The notes under the pieces: generated by a model | What the model was told of the DNA's origin: nothing | Seen by the model: the letters and a program-made list of their open reading frames with translations, nothing else | The model's database searches: none | Assembly (NCBI GenBank): GCA_965230065.1 | Contig: OZ245942.1 | Coordinates: 5,890,001 to 5,954,000, forward strand | DNA length: 64,000 bases | DNA from: G965230065 sp965230065 | Lineage (GTDB): Bacteria; Bacteroidota; Bacteroidia; Cytophagales; Cyclobacteriaceae | Direction: 5' to 3' | Part shown: positions 35,164 to 44,508 of the stretch, one piece after another | How the letters are laid out: every line of letters starts with the position of its first letter | Numbering within the stretch: position 1 is the stretch's first letter | Made by a program: the position numbers and the translations under genes

Positions 35164-36480
35164 TTACGCTTTTCGAGACATATGGATGAAAGCCACCCTA
35201 TATCCAAAGGTGGAAATCACAATAAAACAAATAAGCGGCAAAAAGAAAGAAGCCCGGGCAGGCGAAAGAAAATCAAAGGCCCATTGATCGATGATCAATC
35301 CTTGTAAGGGTGGCATCACAGAACCTCCCAAAATAGCCATGATCAGCCCTGCAGCCCCAAACTTTGCATCTTCGCCCATGCCCCTCAATGCAATCCCGTA
35401 GATGGTCGGGAACATCAGCGACATACAGGCTGAGGTGACCACCAGGCAGTACAGGCCGACAATGCCCCCCACGAAAATCACCCCTGCAATACTTACAATG
35501 CCTGCCAGGGCCAGATACATTAACAAGGCACCTGGCTGGATGTATTTAAGCAGAAAGGTGCATATGAACCGGCTTCCGGCGAAAATTATCATGGCGTAAA
35601 TGTTATATTGTTGAGAAACCACTTCCGCTTCTTGTTCAGTCATACCACGTGCCGTAAACACTTCTGTACCGTACTGAATGATAAAGGTCCAGCACATGAT
35701 TTGTGCACCTACATAAAAAAACTGAGCAACTACGCCTTCCACATACCGTTTGGAGGCAAACAGCCGCTTGAATGTAGGACCAAGGTTCAGGCTTTTATCC
35801 TTTTCTGCATTCACCGGCATTTTCATCAGGGCAATCACGATTAGCATCACCAGAATTACAATACCGATTACTACATAAGGCCCCCTGATTACTTCCAGGT
35901 CGGCCATTTTTACCGCATCAAATTGGTCCGGGGGTAGTACACCCCTGGCAGCAAAATCGCGGCTGTCCAGCTTTGCAATAATCATCTCTTTGGCAATCCA
36001 CATACCCAACAATGAACCCATGGGGTTGAAAGACTGTGCCAGGTTCAGCCTTTGGGTGGCCGTCTCTTCGTGACCCATAGAAAGAATGTAGGGATTGGCA
36101 GAGGTTTCCAGAAAGGATAGGCCACAGGTGAGGATAAAATAGGCTAATAGAAAGGGGCCAAACAGGCCTATCCAACTGGCAGGAATAAAAAGTAAAGCCC
36201 CTGTGGCATACAATCCCAACCCTACCAGAATGCCCGCTTTATACGAAAACTTCCGGATAAAAACGGCTGCCGGGAAGGCCATCACAAAATATCCTCCATA
36301 AAAAGCAAACTGCACCAAAGATCCCTGGAAATTACTCATCAGAAAAATCTTTGAGAAAGCTTTTACCATGGGGTTGGTAATATCATTGGCAAATCCCCAT
36401 AGCGCAAAACATGTTGTAATCAAAACAAAAGGAAGGATGAGATGAGATGCGACTACGGGCATCTTTTTTTGGGTAATCAT
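35164..36480 (-). CDS. fucP: L-fucose/L-galactose:H+ symporter, FucP family (MFS)
   Basis: The 438-residue major facilitator protein has 12 predicted helices. FucP-type motifs are clear: FALWGFANDITNPMVKAF, the first-half motif ETSANPYILSMG and a late PTIYGIALRGMGEDAK region. FucP of E. coli imports L-fucose with protons and also tolerates L-galactose and D-arabinose. It is 39 bp after the Zn-dehydrogenase gene and is read with GH29, so the imported monosaccharide is probably the product of GH29. Substrate choice between L-fucose and L-galactose is left open. Confidence 0.9.
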   Translation of the reverse strand: MITQKKMPVVASHLILPFVLITTCFALWGFANDITNPMVKAFSKIFLMSNFQGSLVQFAFYGGYFVMAFPAAVFIRKFSYKAGILVGLGLYATGALLFIPASWIGLFGPFLLAYFILTCGLSFLETSANPYILSMGHEETATQRLNLAQSFNPMGSLLGMWIAKEMIIAKLDSRDFAARGVLPPDQFDAVKMADLEVIRGPYVVIGIVILVMLIVIALMKMPVNAEKDKSLNLGPTFKRLFASKRYVEGVVAQFFYVGAQIMCWTFIIQYGTEVFTARGMTEQEAEVVSQQYNIYAMIIFAGSRFICTFLLKYIQPGALLMYLALAGIVSIAGVIFVGGIVGLYCLVVTSACMSLMFPTIYGIALRGMGEDAKFGAAGLIMAILGGSVMPPLQGLIIDQWAFDFLSPARASFFLPLICFIVISTFGYRVAFIHMSRKA

Positions 36481-36519
36481 GGTTTTTCTATTAGGATCAA
36501 AGTATTGTGAAAATTAAAT

Positions 36520-37539
36520 TTATAAAGACACAACTGCTTTAATTACTTTAGATTCAGGCCTGAGCCAATCTTCAAACTGGTCTGCCATTTCTTCAAACTT
36601 ACTCCGGTGGGTAATCCACTGATCTACATTAATTCTCCCCTCCTCCATCATGCGGATGATCTGTTTAAAATCTGAAGGCAATGCGTTCCGGCTGGCCATG
36701 AGGGTTAATTCTTTCTTATGAAAGTAGGGGTCATGAAAGCTAAAATCACCCTGGAACAGACCGATGAACACAATGCTGCCTGCCGGGGCTGCATATTCCA
36801 AAGCTTGGCTCATAGAATGTTTGTTGCCCGTGGCATCTAACACTACGGTAGGCAAGTCCCCGTCAAATTGCTCTCTCAACTTTTCAATAGTGTCTTCTTT
36901 TCCGGCTACCACTGTGCCCGCAATATCCGTAACGCCGGCAGCAAAAGCCAGGCGGTCTTCACTCAGGTCCATTACTACGGTTTTGGCACCGGCAGCGGTA
37001 GCAAACAGTACTGCCCCCAACCCGATGGGCCCGGCACCTACGACCAGCACCGAGTCATCCGGGCTTACTCTTGCCCGGTTTACGGCATGACAGCCTATGC
37101 CCAGGGGTTCTATTACCGCCAATTGTTCATAGCTCAGCTTGTCAGATTTGTGCAGGTATTTGGCAGGTACTTTGATGAATTCCCGCATGCCCCCATCTTC
37201 GTGAACGCCAATGACGGAAACATTTTCCCCGCAATTGGTAAAACCATTGCGCACTGCCTGGTCTTGGGTAGTATTCAGGTAAGGCTCTACCGAACATCTA
37301 TCACCTACTGTGACGCTAGTAACCTCCCCTCCTGTTTTCACTACTTCCACACCCAACTCATGGCCCAATATCCTGGGATAGGTAAAAAAAGGTTGTTTGC
37401 CCCTGAAAGCATGATAATCGGTACCACAAATGCCAATACGGTGTACTTTCACTAAAACTTCATTGGGTTGGAGAGTTTCATCCAGCGTAGTGTCGGCATA
37501 GTTTAACTTTCCGGGTTGTTCTAATACAAGGGTTTTCAT
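36520..37539 (-). CDS. Zn-dependent alcohol dehydrogenase, L-galactonate-5-dehydrogenase (LgoD)-like
   Basis: The 339-residue medium-chain dehydrogenase has catalytic zinc ligands at Cys38 (GICGTD), His60-Glu61 (GHE), and the GAGPIGLGA nucleotide site (about 168-176). It shares distinctive segments with E. coli LgoD/YjjN: CGTD-HA--G-QPFF-YPR-LGHE, SVIGVH-DGG and DP-FHKKE-T-M-SRNA-P-DF. Three of the four structural-zinc cysteines of the usual lobe are replaced (PYLNTTQDQAVRNGFTNC keeps only Cys103). It is placed with an aldo/keto reductase, FucP and GH29, supporting oxidation of L-galactonate/L-fuconate; the similarity is recalled from the sequence, not measured. Confidence 0.75.
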   Translation of the reverse strand: MKTLVLEQPGKLNYADTTLDETLQPNEVLVKVHRIGICGTDYHAFRGKQPFFTYPRILGHELGVEVVKTGGEVTSVTVGDRCSVEPYLNTTQDQAVRNGFTNCGENVSVIGVHEDGGMREFIKVPAKYLHKSDKLSYEQLAVIEPLGIGCHAVNRARVSPDDSVLVVGAGPIGLGAVLFATAAGAKTVVMDLSEDRLAFAAGVTDIAGTVVAGKEDTIEKLREQFDGDLPTVVLDATGNKHSMSQALEYAAPAGSIVFIGLFQGDFSFHDPYFHKKELTLMASRNALPSDFKQIIRMMEEGRINVDQWITHRSKFEEMADQFEDWLRPESKVIKAVVSL

Positions 37540-37547
37540 TTAATATG

Positions 37548-38501
37548 CTAATTACTTCTAATTTCAATGATTTTTTTGGTGATTTCATCAAAGATGGCTT
37601 TGGGCAATGCGCCCTGCTGCCAGTCGCTGACGGTAGATTGTATCTGGGTGATTTTGCGTGCCCCCATCACTACCCTGGCGGCTTCTCTGATAGAAAATAG
37701 GTAACGTTGTGCCAAAGTAGCAAGGGGCAAATCATTTTGTTGGGCAATTTTATTCACTACTTTGGCTGTCTCAATATCCAAGGCTGTAATCCACTCCGTA
37801 TTGGGTGGATGTAAAATATAACTATCGAAACGGTTGCCTAAAAGGGCCATATGCAATGCAGAAGCTGCATAATAGGCTACGCCTACTTTCTGAAAAGAAG
37901 GTATATCCTTATCAAACGCAGTGAGGTTGCAGGAATCCATTTTTAAAAAACCAGAAACTACCTGAAAATTTTCGGTGATGATGTAGGGACGGAAACCACC
38001 TGTCGGATTCCCTCCCACACCCAGCATCCTCGTCAACCCTTCCGCCCTGAAATCCTTGAGCGTATCCAGTATTTCTTCTATATTTTCCAACGGTACCAGA
38101 TGGGGTTCATGTAGAAATAACAGGTCTACTTGCTCCACGCCTAGCCGGTCCAGGCTGCGCATCAGGCTTTGGCGCATGCTTTTGGCTGAATAATCCACAT
38201 AACACTCATCAGCTTTTTCTGCCGGAAGCCGGCCTACTTTGGTACTGATAAAAGGCTGGGCACCTTTCCACCTGCGCAGCGCTTTGCCTACGAATTCTTC
38301 TGACCTGCTGTAAGAGGGTGATGTATCCAGGGAAGTAATACCATGTTCAAATGCATACAACAGACACTCAACAGATTCTTCTTCGTCTACTTTGCCCCAT
38401 ACTCCTCCCAAACCGGAAGTGCCATACACCAGGCGACTACCTTTGTTGAACAACCCAGGTTGATGGTTTATGTCAGATTGATAGGTTGGCTTTAATGTCA
38501 T
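37548..38501 (-). CDS. Aldo/keto reductase, L-fucose/L-galactose dehydrogenase-like
   Basis: The 317-residue AKR has the catalytic tetrad visible: Asp and Tyr in SLDTSPSYSRSE, Lys in STKVGRL and His in LFLHEPHL. The closing RYLFSIREAARVVMGARK is typical of the sugar-oxidising AKR branch that contains D-threo-aldose 1-dehydrogenase and plant L-galactose dehydrogenase. It likely oxidises the imported L-sugar to its lactone with NAD(P)+. It sits 8 bp upstream of the Zn-dehydrogenase and 16 bp after GH29 in a tight operon. Confidence 0.8.
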   Translation of the reverse strand: MTLKPTYQSDINHQPGLFNKGSRLVYGTSGLGGVWGKVDEEESVECLLYAFEHGITSLDTSPSYSRSEEFVGKALRRWKGAQPFISTKVGRLPAEKADECYVDYSAKSMRQSLMRSLDRLGVEQVDLLFLHEPHLVPLENIEEILDTLKDFRAEGLTRMLGVGGNPTGGFRPYIITENFQVVSGFLKMDSCNLTAFDKDIPSFQKVGVAYYAASALHMALLGNRFDSYILHPPNTEWITALDIETAKVVNKIAQQNDLPLATLAQRYLFSIREAARVVMGARKITQIQSTVSDWQQGALPKAIFDEITKKIIEIRSN

Positions 38502-38517
38502 TGTTCAAATGTAATTA

Positions 38518-40062
38518 CTAATCTACAAATGACACTTTAAAAGCATATGCATAATTACCGGGTTTTTCTGAAGGCATTTCAATATGCAAACCCTTTGTGG
38601 TTTGTTCCCATTGTAGTTTTTCAGTGCTGCCTAAAAGTGAAACATTGTTCACTTTTTTGGCATGTTGCACTTCACTCCCCAGTGCATTAATTGTTACCTT
38701 TCCATTTTCAGGCCAGTCCATAGAAATAGCATACAGATTATCTTTTTTGGTGGTAAAGCGAAAATCCTGAGCAGTGAGCTCCTGATTTTTTCCTTCGGTA
38801 TGATGGCCCGTAGCCACTTCAGTTGGGCCTTCTCCATACATTATCCAGGTACGGGTGCCATAAATGGCTTCTCCGTTGGTTTCCAGCCACTTACCAATTT
38901 CCAGCAATACCTGCTGCTGGTCTTCCGGGATGGTACCATCGGCTTTGGGGCCTACATTCAGCAAAAGGCATCCGTTTTTGCTTACAATATCTATCAGGTC
39001 ATCAATCAGCGTATTGGGGGTTTTGGATATCCAGTTGGTAACATACCCCCATGAGTTTTTGCCAATAGAAGTATCGGTTTGCCAGGGCTCTTTGTTAATA
39101 TCCGACATTTTGCCCCTTTCCAGGTCCAGCACAATCGTTCCTTCAGGGTAAGACTGATAGTCAAAGTTTTTATCCTGCAAAACCACTTCTTTGCCCCAGT
39201 CCAACCCTTTGTTATAATAGTAAGCAGCCAGTTTAGGATGATAATCGGTAAACTCGGGACGATCCAGGTAGAAATCAAACCACATGATATCCGGCTGGTA
39301 ATTATCGATGATATCCCGGGTACGGTCCCACCATATTTTTCTGAAACCTTCGCTGACATCAGAATAAGCTTCGGTATTATAATTATACAAATCGGCAAAC
39401 TCAGGGTTGGAGGTATCAAATGCAGGCTTTTTATTGAAGTAGTTCCAGTTGAAAGCCAGATGAGAAGAAGCCCCTATTTTGAGCCCCCTGGCCCTGGCTG
39501 CCTTTGTAAGCTCACCCAAAACATCTTTTTTTGGCCCCATGTTCACGCTGTTCCAGCGGGTATGTTTTGAATTATACATGGCAAAGGCATCATGGTGTTC
39601 CGCTACGGGCACTACATATTTTGCTCCGGCTTTTTCAAACAGGTCCATCCAGGCTTCGGCATCAAAGTTTTCAGCTTTGAACAAGGGAATAAAATCTTTA
39701 TAACCGAACTCACCGGGATGCCCCCATTCTTTCACATGATGCTGATAGATACCGGAAGGCCCTTCACTTTGGACAACTCCTTTAGGGTTCCATACCACAG
39801 AGTCCATATACATGAGGCGTGGATACCATTCCGATCCGTAGGCGGGGACGGCATAAGGCCCCCAATGGATAAAAATACCCAACTTGGCATCTTTGAACCA
39901 TTCCGGTGCTTCATAATTTTTCAATGATTCCCAGTTTTCCTCGAAGCGTTCTTCTACCACCTTATTTTTGTCAGCTTCATATTCTCGGGAAGTGCAAGCG
40001 GTAAAAGCCCAAGCCAAGACTGCCAATACGGTGACACCAATAACAATACCTGCCTTTTTCAT
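38518..40062 (-). CDS. GH29 alpha-L-fucosidase/alpha-L-galactosidase, lipoprotein
   Basis: The 514-residue lipoprotein (lipobox FTAC, Cys23) has an N-terminal barrel with GH29 motifs: FIHWGPYAVPAYGSEWYPR (about 64-82), EHHDAFAMY (about 155-163) and the nucleophile Asp263 in IMWFDFYLDR. A beta-sandwich C-terminal domain follows (about 410-514). It is a retaining exo-enzyme that releases terminal alpha-L-fucose or, in some red-algal loci, alpha-L-galactose. As the first gene of a four-gene operon with AKR, dehydrogenase and FucP, it defines the sugar. A conserved operator and promoter lie 40-100 bp upstream. Confidence 0.93.
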   Translation of the reverse strand: MKKAGIVIGVTVLAVLAWAFTACTSREYEADKNKVVEERFEENWESLKNYEAPEWFKDAKLGIFIHWGPYAVPAYGSEWYPRLMYMDSVVWNPKGVVQSEGPSGIYQHHVKEWGHPGEFGYKDFIPLFKAENFDAEAWMDLFEKAGAKYVVPVAEHHDAFAMYNSKHTRWNSVNMGPKKDVLGELTKAARARGLKIGASSHLAFNWNYFNKKPAFDTSNPEFADLYNYNTEAYSDVSEGFRKIWWDRTRDIIDNYQPDIMWFDFYLDRPEFTDYHPKLAAYYYNKGLDWGKEVVLQDKNFDYQSYPEGTIVLDLERGKMSDINKEPWQTDTSIGKNSWGYVTNWISKTPNTLIDDLIDIVSKNGCLLLNVGPKADGTIPEDQQQVLLEIGKWLETNGEAIYGTRTWIMYGEGPTEVATGHHTEGKNQELTAQDFRFTTKKDNLYAISMDWPENGKVTINALGSEVQHAKKVNNVSLLGSTEKLQWEQTTKGLHIEMPSEKPGNYAYAFKVSFVD

Positions 40063-40101
40063 ATAATTCTAATATTTAGTTTATGAATTTTGAAATGCCC
40101 T

Positions 40102-40164
40102 CAAAGGTGGGGATTTCAGGTAGGTTACCATATCACATATGTTTATATGCATACAACATATGTT
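40102..40164 (-). promoter_or_regulatory. AACATATG direct-repeat operator and -7 box, GH29 operon
   Basis: Read on the minus strand, half-sites AACATATG begin at 40164 and 40143, exactly 21 bp apart. The -7-like box CACCTTTG (40102-40109) occupies positions 35-42 counted from the first A of the downstream half-site. The downstream half-site extends to AACATATGTGATATGG, nearly identical to those before SusC and the 53-kb sulfatase. It is a probable binding site for the AraC domain of the hybrid regulator next door. Confidence 0.75.
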
Positions 40165-40171
40165 CTTGGCC

Positions 40172-43100
40172 TTATAAAATTTCTTCTTTATCCAGTTTTT
40201 TCTTTACATACTCGGAGGGAATCATACCGAATTGCTTTTTGAAGCATTTGGAAAAATAGGAAGCTGTGTTGAACCCGGATTGGTACATGATTTCTTTCAC
40301 TGAGAGATCAGAGTTTTCTAATAACTGTACCGCTCTTTTCATGCGGACAGTCCGGATAAACTCAGAAGTTGAGAGGTCTGTGAGTGCTTTGATCTTCTGG
40401 TAAAGATTGCTCCGGCTTATGCCCAGTTCCTTCACAAGAATTTCTACACTGAACTCGGTGTCGTCCATGTGTTCTTCTACCACAGCCATTGCTTTCTTAA
40501 GAAAATCTTCATCTGTAGCTGTGACGGTGACTTCGGCAGGCTCCAAAGCAATTTCACGGGTAAACTTTTTTCTGAGATTCTGCCTTGACCTGATAAGGTT
40601 GCTGACGGATACCTGAAGTAGTTCTACATTGAAAGGTTTGGTAATGTACTGATCAGCCCCTGTTTTCAGACCCTCCAGTTCATTTTCTTCGGTATCTTTG
40701 GCCGTAAGTAAAATGATGGGAATGTGGCTGGTCCGTGGGTCATTTTTCAATTGATGGCACATTTCCAACCCATTCATTTCGGGCATCATAATATCACCGA
40801 TAATTAAATCAGGGGTTGTATTTACCGCTACTTTTAACCCTTTCACTCCATTTTCGGCTTCTATTATATTGTAATCCTGCTCAAAATTTTGCCGGATGAA
40901 TTGCCTTATCTCAGCATGGTCATCAACAATGAGTAGTAAGGGGAAGTTTTTGCCTTTTGGCATGACATAAGCCCTATCGGTAAATACTTCTTCATGCTCA
41001 TTCCACTCATATACTTCCCGCTTGGTTTCATTTTTAATATTTTCAGCCTTCACATCAGCAAAGTCTTCTTTTCTAAAGTGATCTTTGCCCATAGGCAGCA
41101 TTACTTTGAAAAGCGTTCCTTCTCCTTCCTGGCTTTCTACTGAAATTTGGCCGTGGTGTAATTCTACCAAGCTTTTGGTAAAGGACAAACCAATACCGGC
41201 TCCTCCTTCTATAGGCTTTTCATAGGTTTTTGCCTGATAAAAACGCTCAAATATATGCTCTTTTTGACTGGGCAAAATACCCGGCCCGCTATCTTGCACA
41301 CTCATCACTATATGATCTTTTGCTCCTTTTTCTCCAGTTTTGTGAGTTGAGATAACAACCTGGATGAGGCCATTTTCGGGAGTAAATTTAAATGCATTAG
41401 ACAATAAATTATGCATAATTTTTTCCACCTTATCTTCGTCAATCCACAAAAAGATTTCATCCGCATTGGCCTGCACCCGAAATTCTATATTTTTTTTATT
41501 GGCAATGAACTGAAAAGGTTCGGTAATCTCCCTAACAAACTGCACCAGATTTCCTTTTACAACTTTGAGCGGCATTCTTCCCTGATCCATCTTACGAAAA
41601 TCCATCAGCTGATGCACCAGGCGGAGCAGGTATTTTGCGTTTTTATGCATCAAACCATACTGCTTTTTTCTTTCTCCTGATGCTAAAGTTTCTTCAGATT
41701 TAAGCAATTGTTCTAATGGGCCAAGAATCAGGGTAAGGGGGGTACGGAATTCATGGGATATATTGGTAAAAAACCGCAGTTTCATCTGATGCAGTTCATC
41801 CGTTTTTTCTTTTTCAAGGTGTTCCAGTTCCAGTTGGTGTTTTCTGTGAATATCAATGAGGGTATATTTCCAAAACACCCACAAGGCAACCAGTAACAAT
41901 ATGGCATAAATGGCATAAGCCCACCAGGTAAGCCAGAAGGGGGGCGCAATTATGATACTTAAAGTAACTGGGGTATCATTCCAGACGCCATCATTGTTCG
42001 AGGCTTTTACTTTAAAAATATACTCACCATGCCGCAGGTTGGTATAGGTAGCAAAAGGCCTTCGGGCGGTAGTATACACCCAATCTTTATCAAATCCTTC
42101 CAGCATATAGGCATACTGGTTTTTGGAAGGAGCAGCATAATGCAAAGCAGAGAACCCAAAGGAGAAACTATTTTCAAAATACCGAAGCGGCAGCCTTTTG
42201 GTTTCTGTAATGGCATGCTCCAATATGACCCTCCCGTTCTTATTCTCACCTACGATTACCGGCTCGTTCAATATTTCAAAATCTGTAATGGCTATTTGTG
42301 GAACATGGGGATTGTCCCGGATGCTATCGGGATAAAAAGCGTTAAAACCATTGACACCTCCAAAAAGCATCTCTCCATCTTTTCTTTTATAACAGGCCAG
42401 TTCGCTGAATTCATTGCTTTGGAGGCCGTCGCTTACGTCATAGTTTTTAAAGGTTTCAATGGTAGGGTTAAATCGCGACAACCCTTTGTTGGTAGCAATC
42501 CACAGGTTGCCGTCATCATCTTCTAATATGCCTTTGACAACATCATTGGGCAATCCGTCTTTTTCGCCATACTGTACAAACCGTTCTTTTCCCTCATCAT
42601 CGACAAGCCTATTCAACCCTCCTCCAAAGGTACCAATCCACAAATCACCTGCTTCACTTTCATACATGGCCAAAATATAGTTGTGGCTGATACTTGTGGT
42701 ATCTCCCGGTACATTTTTGTACCTTTCAAAGGTCAGGTGATCGTTATTCAATTCTTCTTTAGCAATTTTATTCAGTCCATCCCCGGTCCCAATCCATAAG
42801 TTGCCGTGCCTGTCTTCCAACAGATTACGAATAATATTGTTGGAGATACTGCTTTCATCGCCGGGTTTGTGTTTAAAATAAGAAACTTCATGGTACGCTC
42901 CGGTAGCATCCGGAACCAACTTAAACAACCCGCCGTTATAGCTTCCCACCCAAAGTGCTCCGTGATGGTCTTCCAGCAGTGTGAAAACAGAGTTTTCCAT
43001 CTCAAAGTCATGATTTACACCCAGGTTGATATGTGGAGGTTGATTTCCCTTTTCCACATTTAGGGAAATGTAACTCAAACTGTTATTATCTTCCGAACCT

Positions 43101-44386
43101 ATCCAAAGCCTGCGTTTGTAACTCTTTGCGGTTTCTGTAAAGGCAAATACTCTTTTGGGTGCATCAAAATGTTCAAAACCTGAATAATTTCCTTTGCCTT
43201 TCCCGGCAGGCAAGCGGTTAAGTCCGCCACCTTCTGTACCAATCCACAAAGTACCCTCACTATCTTCAAAAATGCTCCTGATTTTGTTATAGCTGATGCT
43301 CCCTGTATGCGGAGTTTTCATGAAATGACGGAATTTATTGTTTTCAGGCACATATTTATTCACACCACCGCCGTTCGTTCCTATCCACATGATTCCTGTT
43401 TGATCCTGGTAAATAGACCGAATGAGGTTTTTGCTTAAACTGTTTGGGTTCTGTACTTCGTTCGCATAGTGCCCTTCTGGTTGGGGATACATGGTGTTTC
43501 TTCGTTTTTCAAACCGATAAACTCCCATATCAGAACCTACCCAGATTTTTCCCTGGTTATCAATTGTTAAACTTCGGAAAGAACCTGTAGCCACCTTATG
43601 AAAACGATTGCCTGTCGCAATGTCTTCAGAGGTAGCATAAAAAAGGCCTTGGTTAGTACTAATGAATAGGTTACCCCCCTCATCTTCTTTAACAGACCTT
43701 ACGGAAGATGCGCCCAAGGCATCATAGTGGGTGAATTTGGGTACGGTCCCTGTTAACATCATGCTATTCAGGCCATTTTCTGTACCAATCCAGATTACAC
43801 CCAAATGGTCTTCATAAATACTGTTGATGTTGTTGTTGGTAATACTATGCGTATTGTTGGGGTCTGCAAAGAAGTGGGTGATCGTATCAGGGTAATTACC
43901 ATGGGCATCAATCTCAATTTTGTTCAGCCCGTTTTGCGTACCTACCCATACATTCCCATATTTATCAACATAAGAAGTGACCACATAATCATTACTGAGG
44001 CTTTTTGGTTTGTCTGAATGATGTTTGTACTGAGTAAATTTTTCTGTTTTTCGGTCAAATTTATGAATGCCTGCCCCGGTGGTACCTACCCAAAGGTTGC
44101 CTTGCAAATCTTCTGTTATTGAGAATATCAGGTTGCTGCTGATGCTGTGCGGATCATTGGGATCAGGTTTGTAGATGGTAAAATTATTCCCATCATACTT
44201 ATTCAATCCATCGTGCGTACCAAACCACATGAAACCCTTGCTATCCTGATAAATACAGTTGACATCATTCTGGGATAAACCTTCCTCTGAAGTAAGGTGC
44301 TTAAAATATAGTTGCTGATTTTGGGTGTACCCCAGATTGCAAAGTAGCAACCAATAAATAATAGCAATAAATTTCAATTTTATCAT
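40172..44386 (-). CDS. Hybrid two-component system regulator (HTCS)
   Basis: The 1404-residue one-protein regulator has: a signal peptide (about 1-22); a double seven-bladed Reg_prop propeller (about 25-700, repeats such as GNLWVGTTGAGIHKFDR and GVIWIGTENGLN); a Y_Y_Y domain (about 735-800); one transmembrane helix (about 819-836); HisKA with HEFRTPLT (His about 878); HATPase with NLLSNAFKFTPENG and DSGPGI; a receiver with phospho-acceptor Asp about 1197 (GDIMMPEMNG); and an AraC helix-turn-helix (about 1295-1400). It senses an oligosaccharide in the periplasm and activates PUL promoters. It lies between GH29 and the FG-GAP lipoprotein. The ATG at 44386 replaces an upstream GTG. Confidence 0.96.
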   Translation of the reverse strand: MIKLKFIAIIYWLLLCNLGYTQNQQLYFKHLTSEEGLSQNDVNCIYQDSKGFMWFGTHDGLNKYDGNNFTIYKPDPNDPHSISSNLIFSITEDLQGNLWVGTTGAGIHKFDRKTEKFTQYKHHSDKPKSLSNDYVVTSYVDKYGNVWVGTQNGLNKIEIDAHGNYPDTITHFFADPNNTHSITNNNINSIYEDHLGVIWIGTENGLNSMMLTGTVPKFTHYDALGASSVRSVKEDEGGNLFISTNQGLFYATSEDIATGNRFHKVATGSFRSLTIDNQGKIWVGSDMGVYRFEKRRNTMYPQPEGHYANEVQNPNSLSKNLIRSIYQDQTGIMWIGTNGGGVNKYVPENNKFRHFMKTPHTGSISYNKIRSIFEDSEGTLWIGTEGGGLNRLPAGKGKGNYSGFEHFDAPKRVFAFTETAKSYKRRLWIGSEDNNSLSYISLNVEKGNQPPHINLGVNHDFEMENSVFTLLEDHHGALWVGSYNGGLFKLVPDATGAYHEVSYFKHKPGDESSISNNIIRNLLEDRHGNLWIGTGDGLNKIAKEELNNDHLTFERYKNVPGDTTSISHNYILAMYESEAGDLWIGTFGGGLNRLVDDEGKERFVQYGEKDGLPNDVVKGILEDDDGNLWIATNKGLSRFNPTIETFKNYDVSDGLQSNEFSELACYKRKDGEMLFGGVNGFNAFYPDSIRDNPHVPQIAITDFEILNEPVIVGENKNGRVILEHAITETKRLPLRYFENSFSFGFSALHYAAPSKNQYAYMLEGFDKDWVYTTARRPFATYTNLRHGEYIFKVKASNNDGVWNDTPVTLSIIIAPPFWLTWWAYAIYAILLLVALWVFWKYTLIDIHRKHQLELEHLEKEKTDELHQMKLRFFTNISHEFRTPLTLILGPLEQLLKSEETLASGERKKQYGLMHKNAKYLLRLVHQLMDFRKMDQGRMPLKVVKGNLVQFVREITEPFQFIANKKNIEFRVQANADEIFLWIDEDKVEKIMHNLLSNAFKFTPENGLIQVVISTHKTGEKGAKDHIVMSVQDSGPGILPSQKEHIFERFYQAKTYEKPIEGGAGIGLSFTKSLVELHHGQISVESQEGEGTLFKVMLPMGKDHFRKEDFADVKAENIKNETKREVYEWNEHEEVFTDRAYVMPKGKNFPLLLIVDDHAEIRQFIRQNFEQDYNIIEAENGVKGLKVAVNTTPDLIIGDIMMPEMNGLEMCHQLKNDPRTSHIPIILLTAKDTEENELEGLKTGADQYITKPFNVELLQVSVSNLIRSRQNLRKKFTREIALEPAEVTVTATDEDFLKKAMAVVEEHMDDTEFSVEILVKELGISRSNLYQKIKALTDLSTSEFIRTVRMKRAVQLLENSDLSVKEIMYQSGFNTASYFSKCFKKQFGMIPSEYVKKKLDKEEIL

Positions 44387-44508
44387 TAATAAACCTTCCG
44401 ATATGTACACTTGTTAAAAGTAACATTTTTTTATTGTTATTAATATCAAATTAATAAATTGAATCTTCCTGTATCATCCCTGTCCTGCATTCAGGTGTTT
44501 TGGAGTTT

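Noticed and set aside
38518..40062. Calling the locus a fucoidan PUL from GH29 and FucP alone
   Set aside because: No fucoidanase is seen, while GH117 and the LgoD-like enzyme point to red-algal galactans; GH29 and FucP can both handle L-galactose.
44387..44420. ACATATC before the hybrid regulator gene as a fifth operator
   Set aside because: Only one imperfect half-site is present, with no partner at 21 bp.
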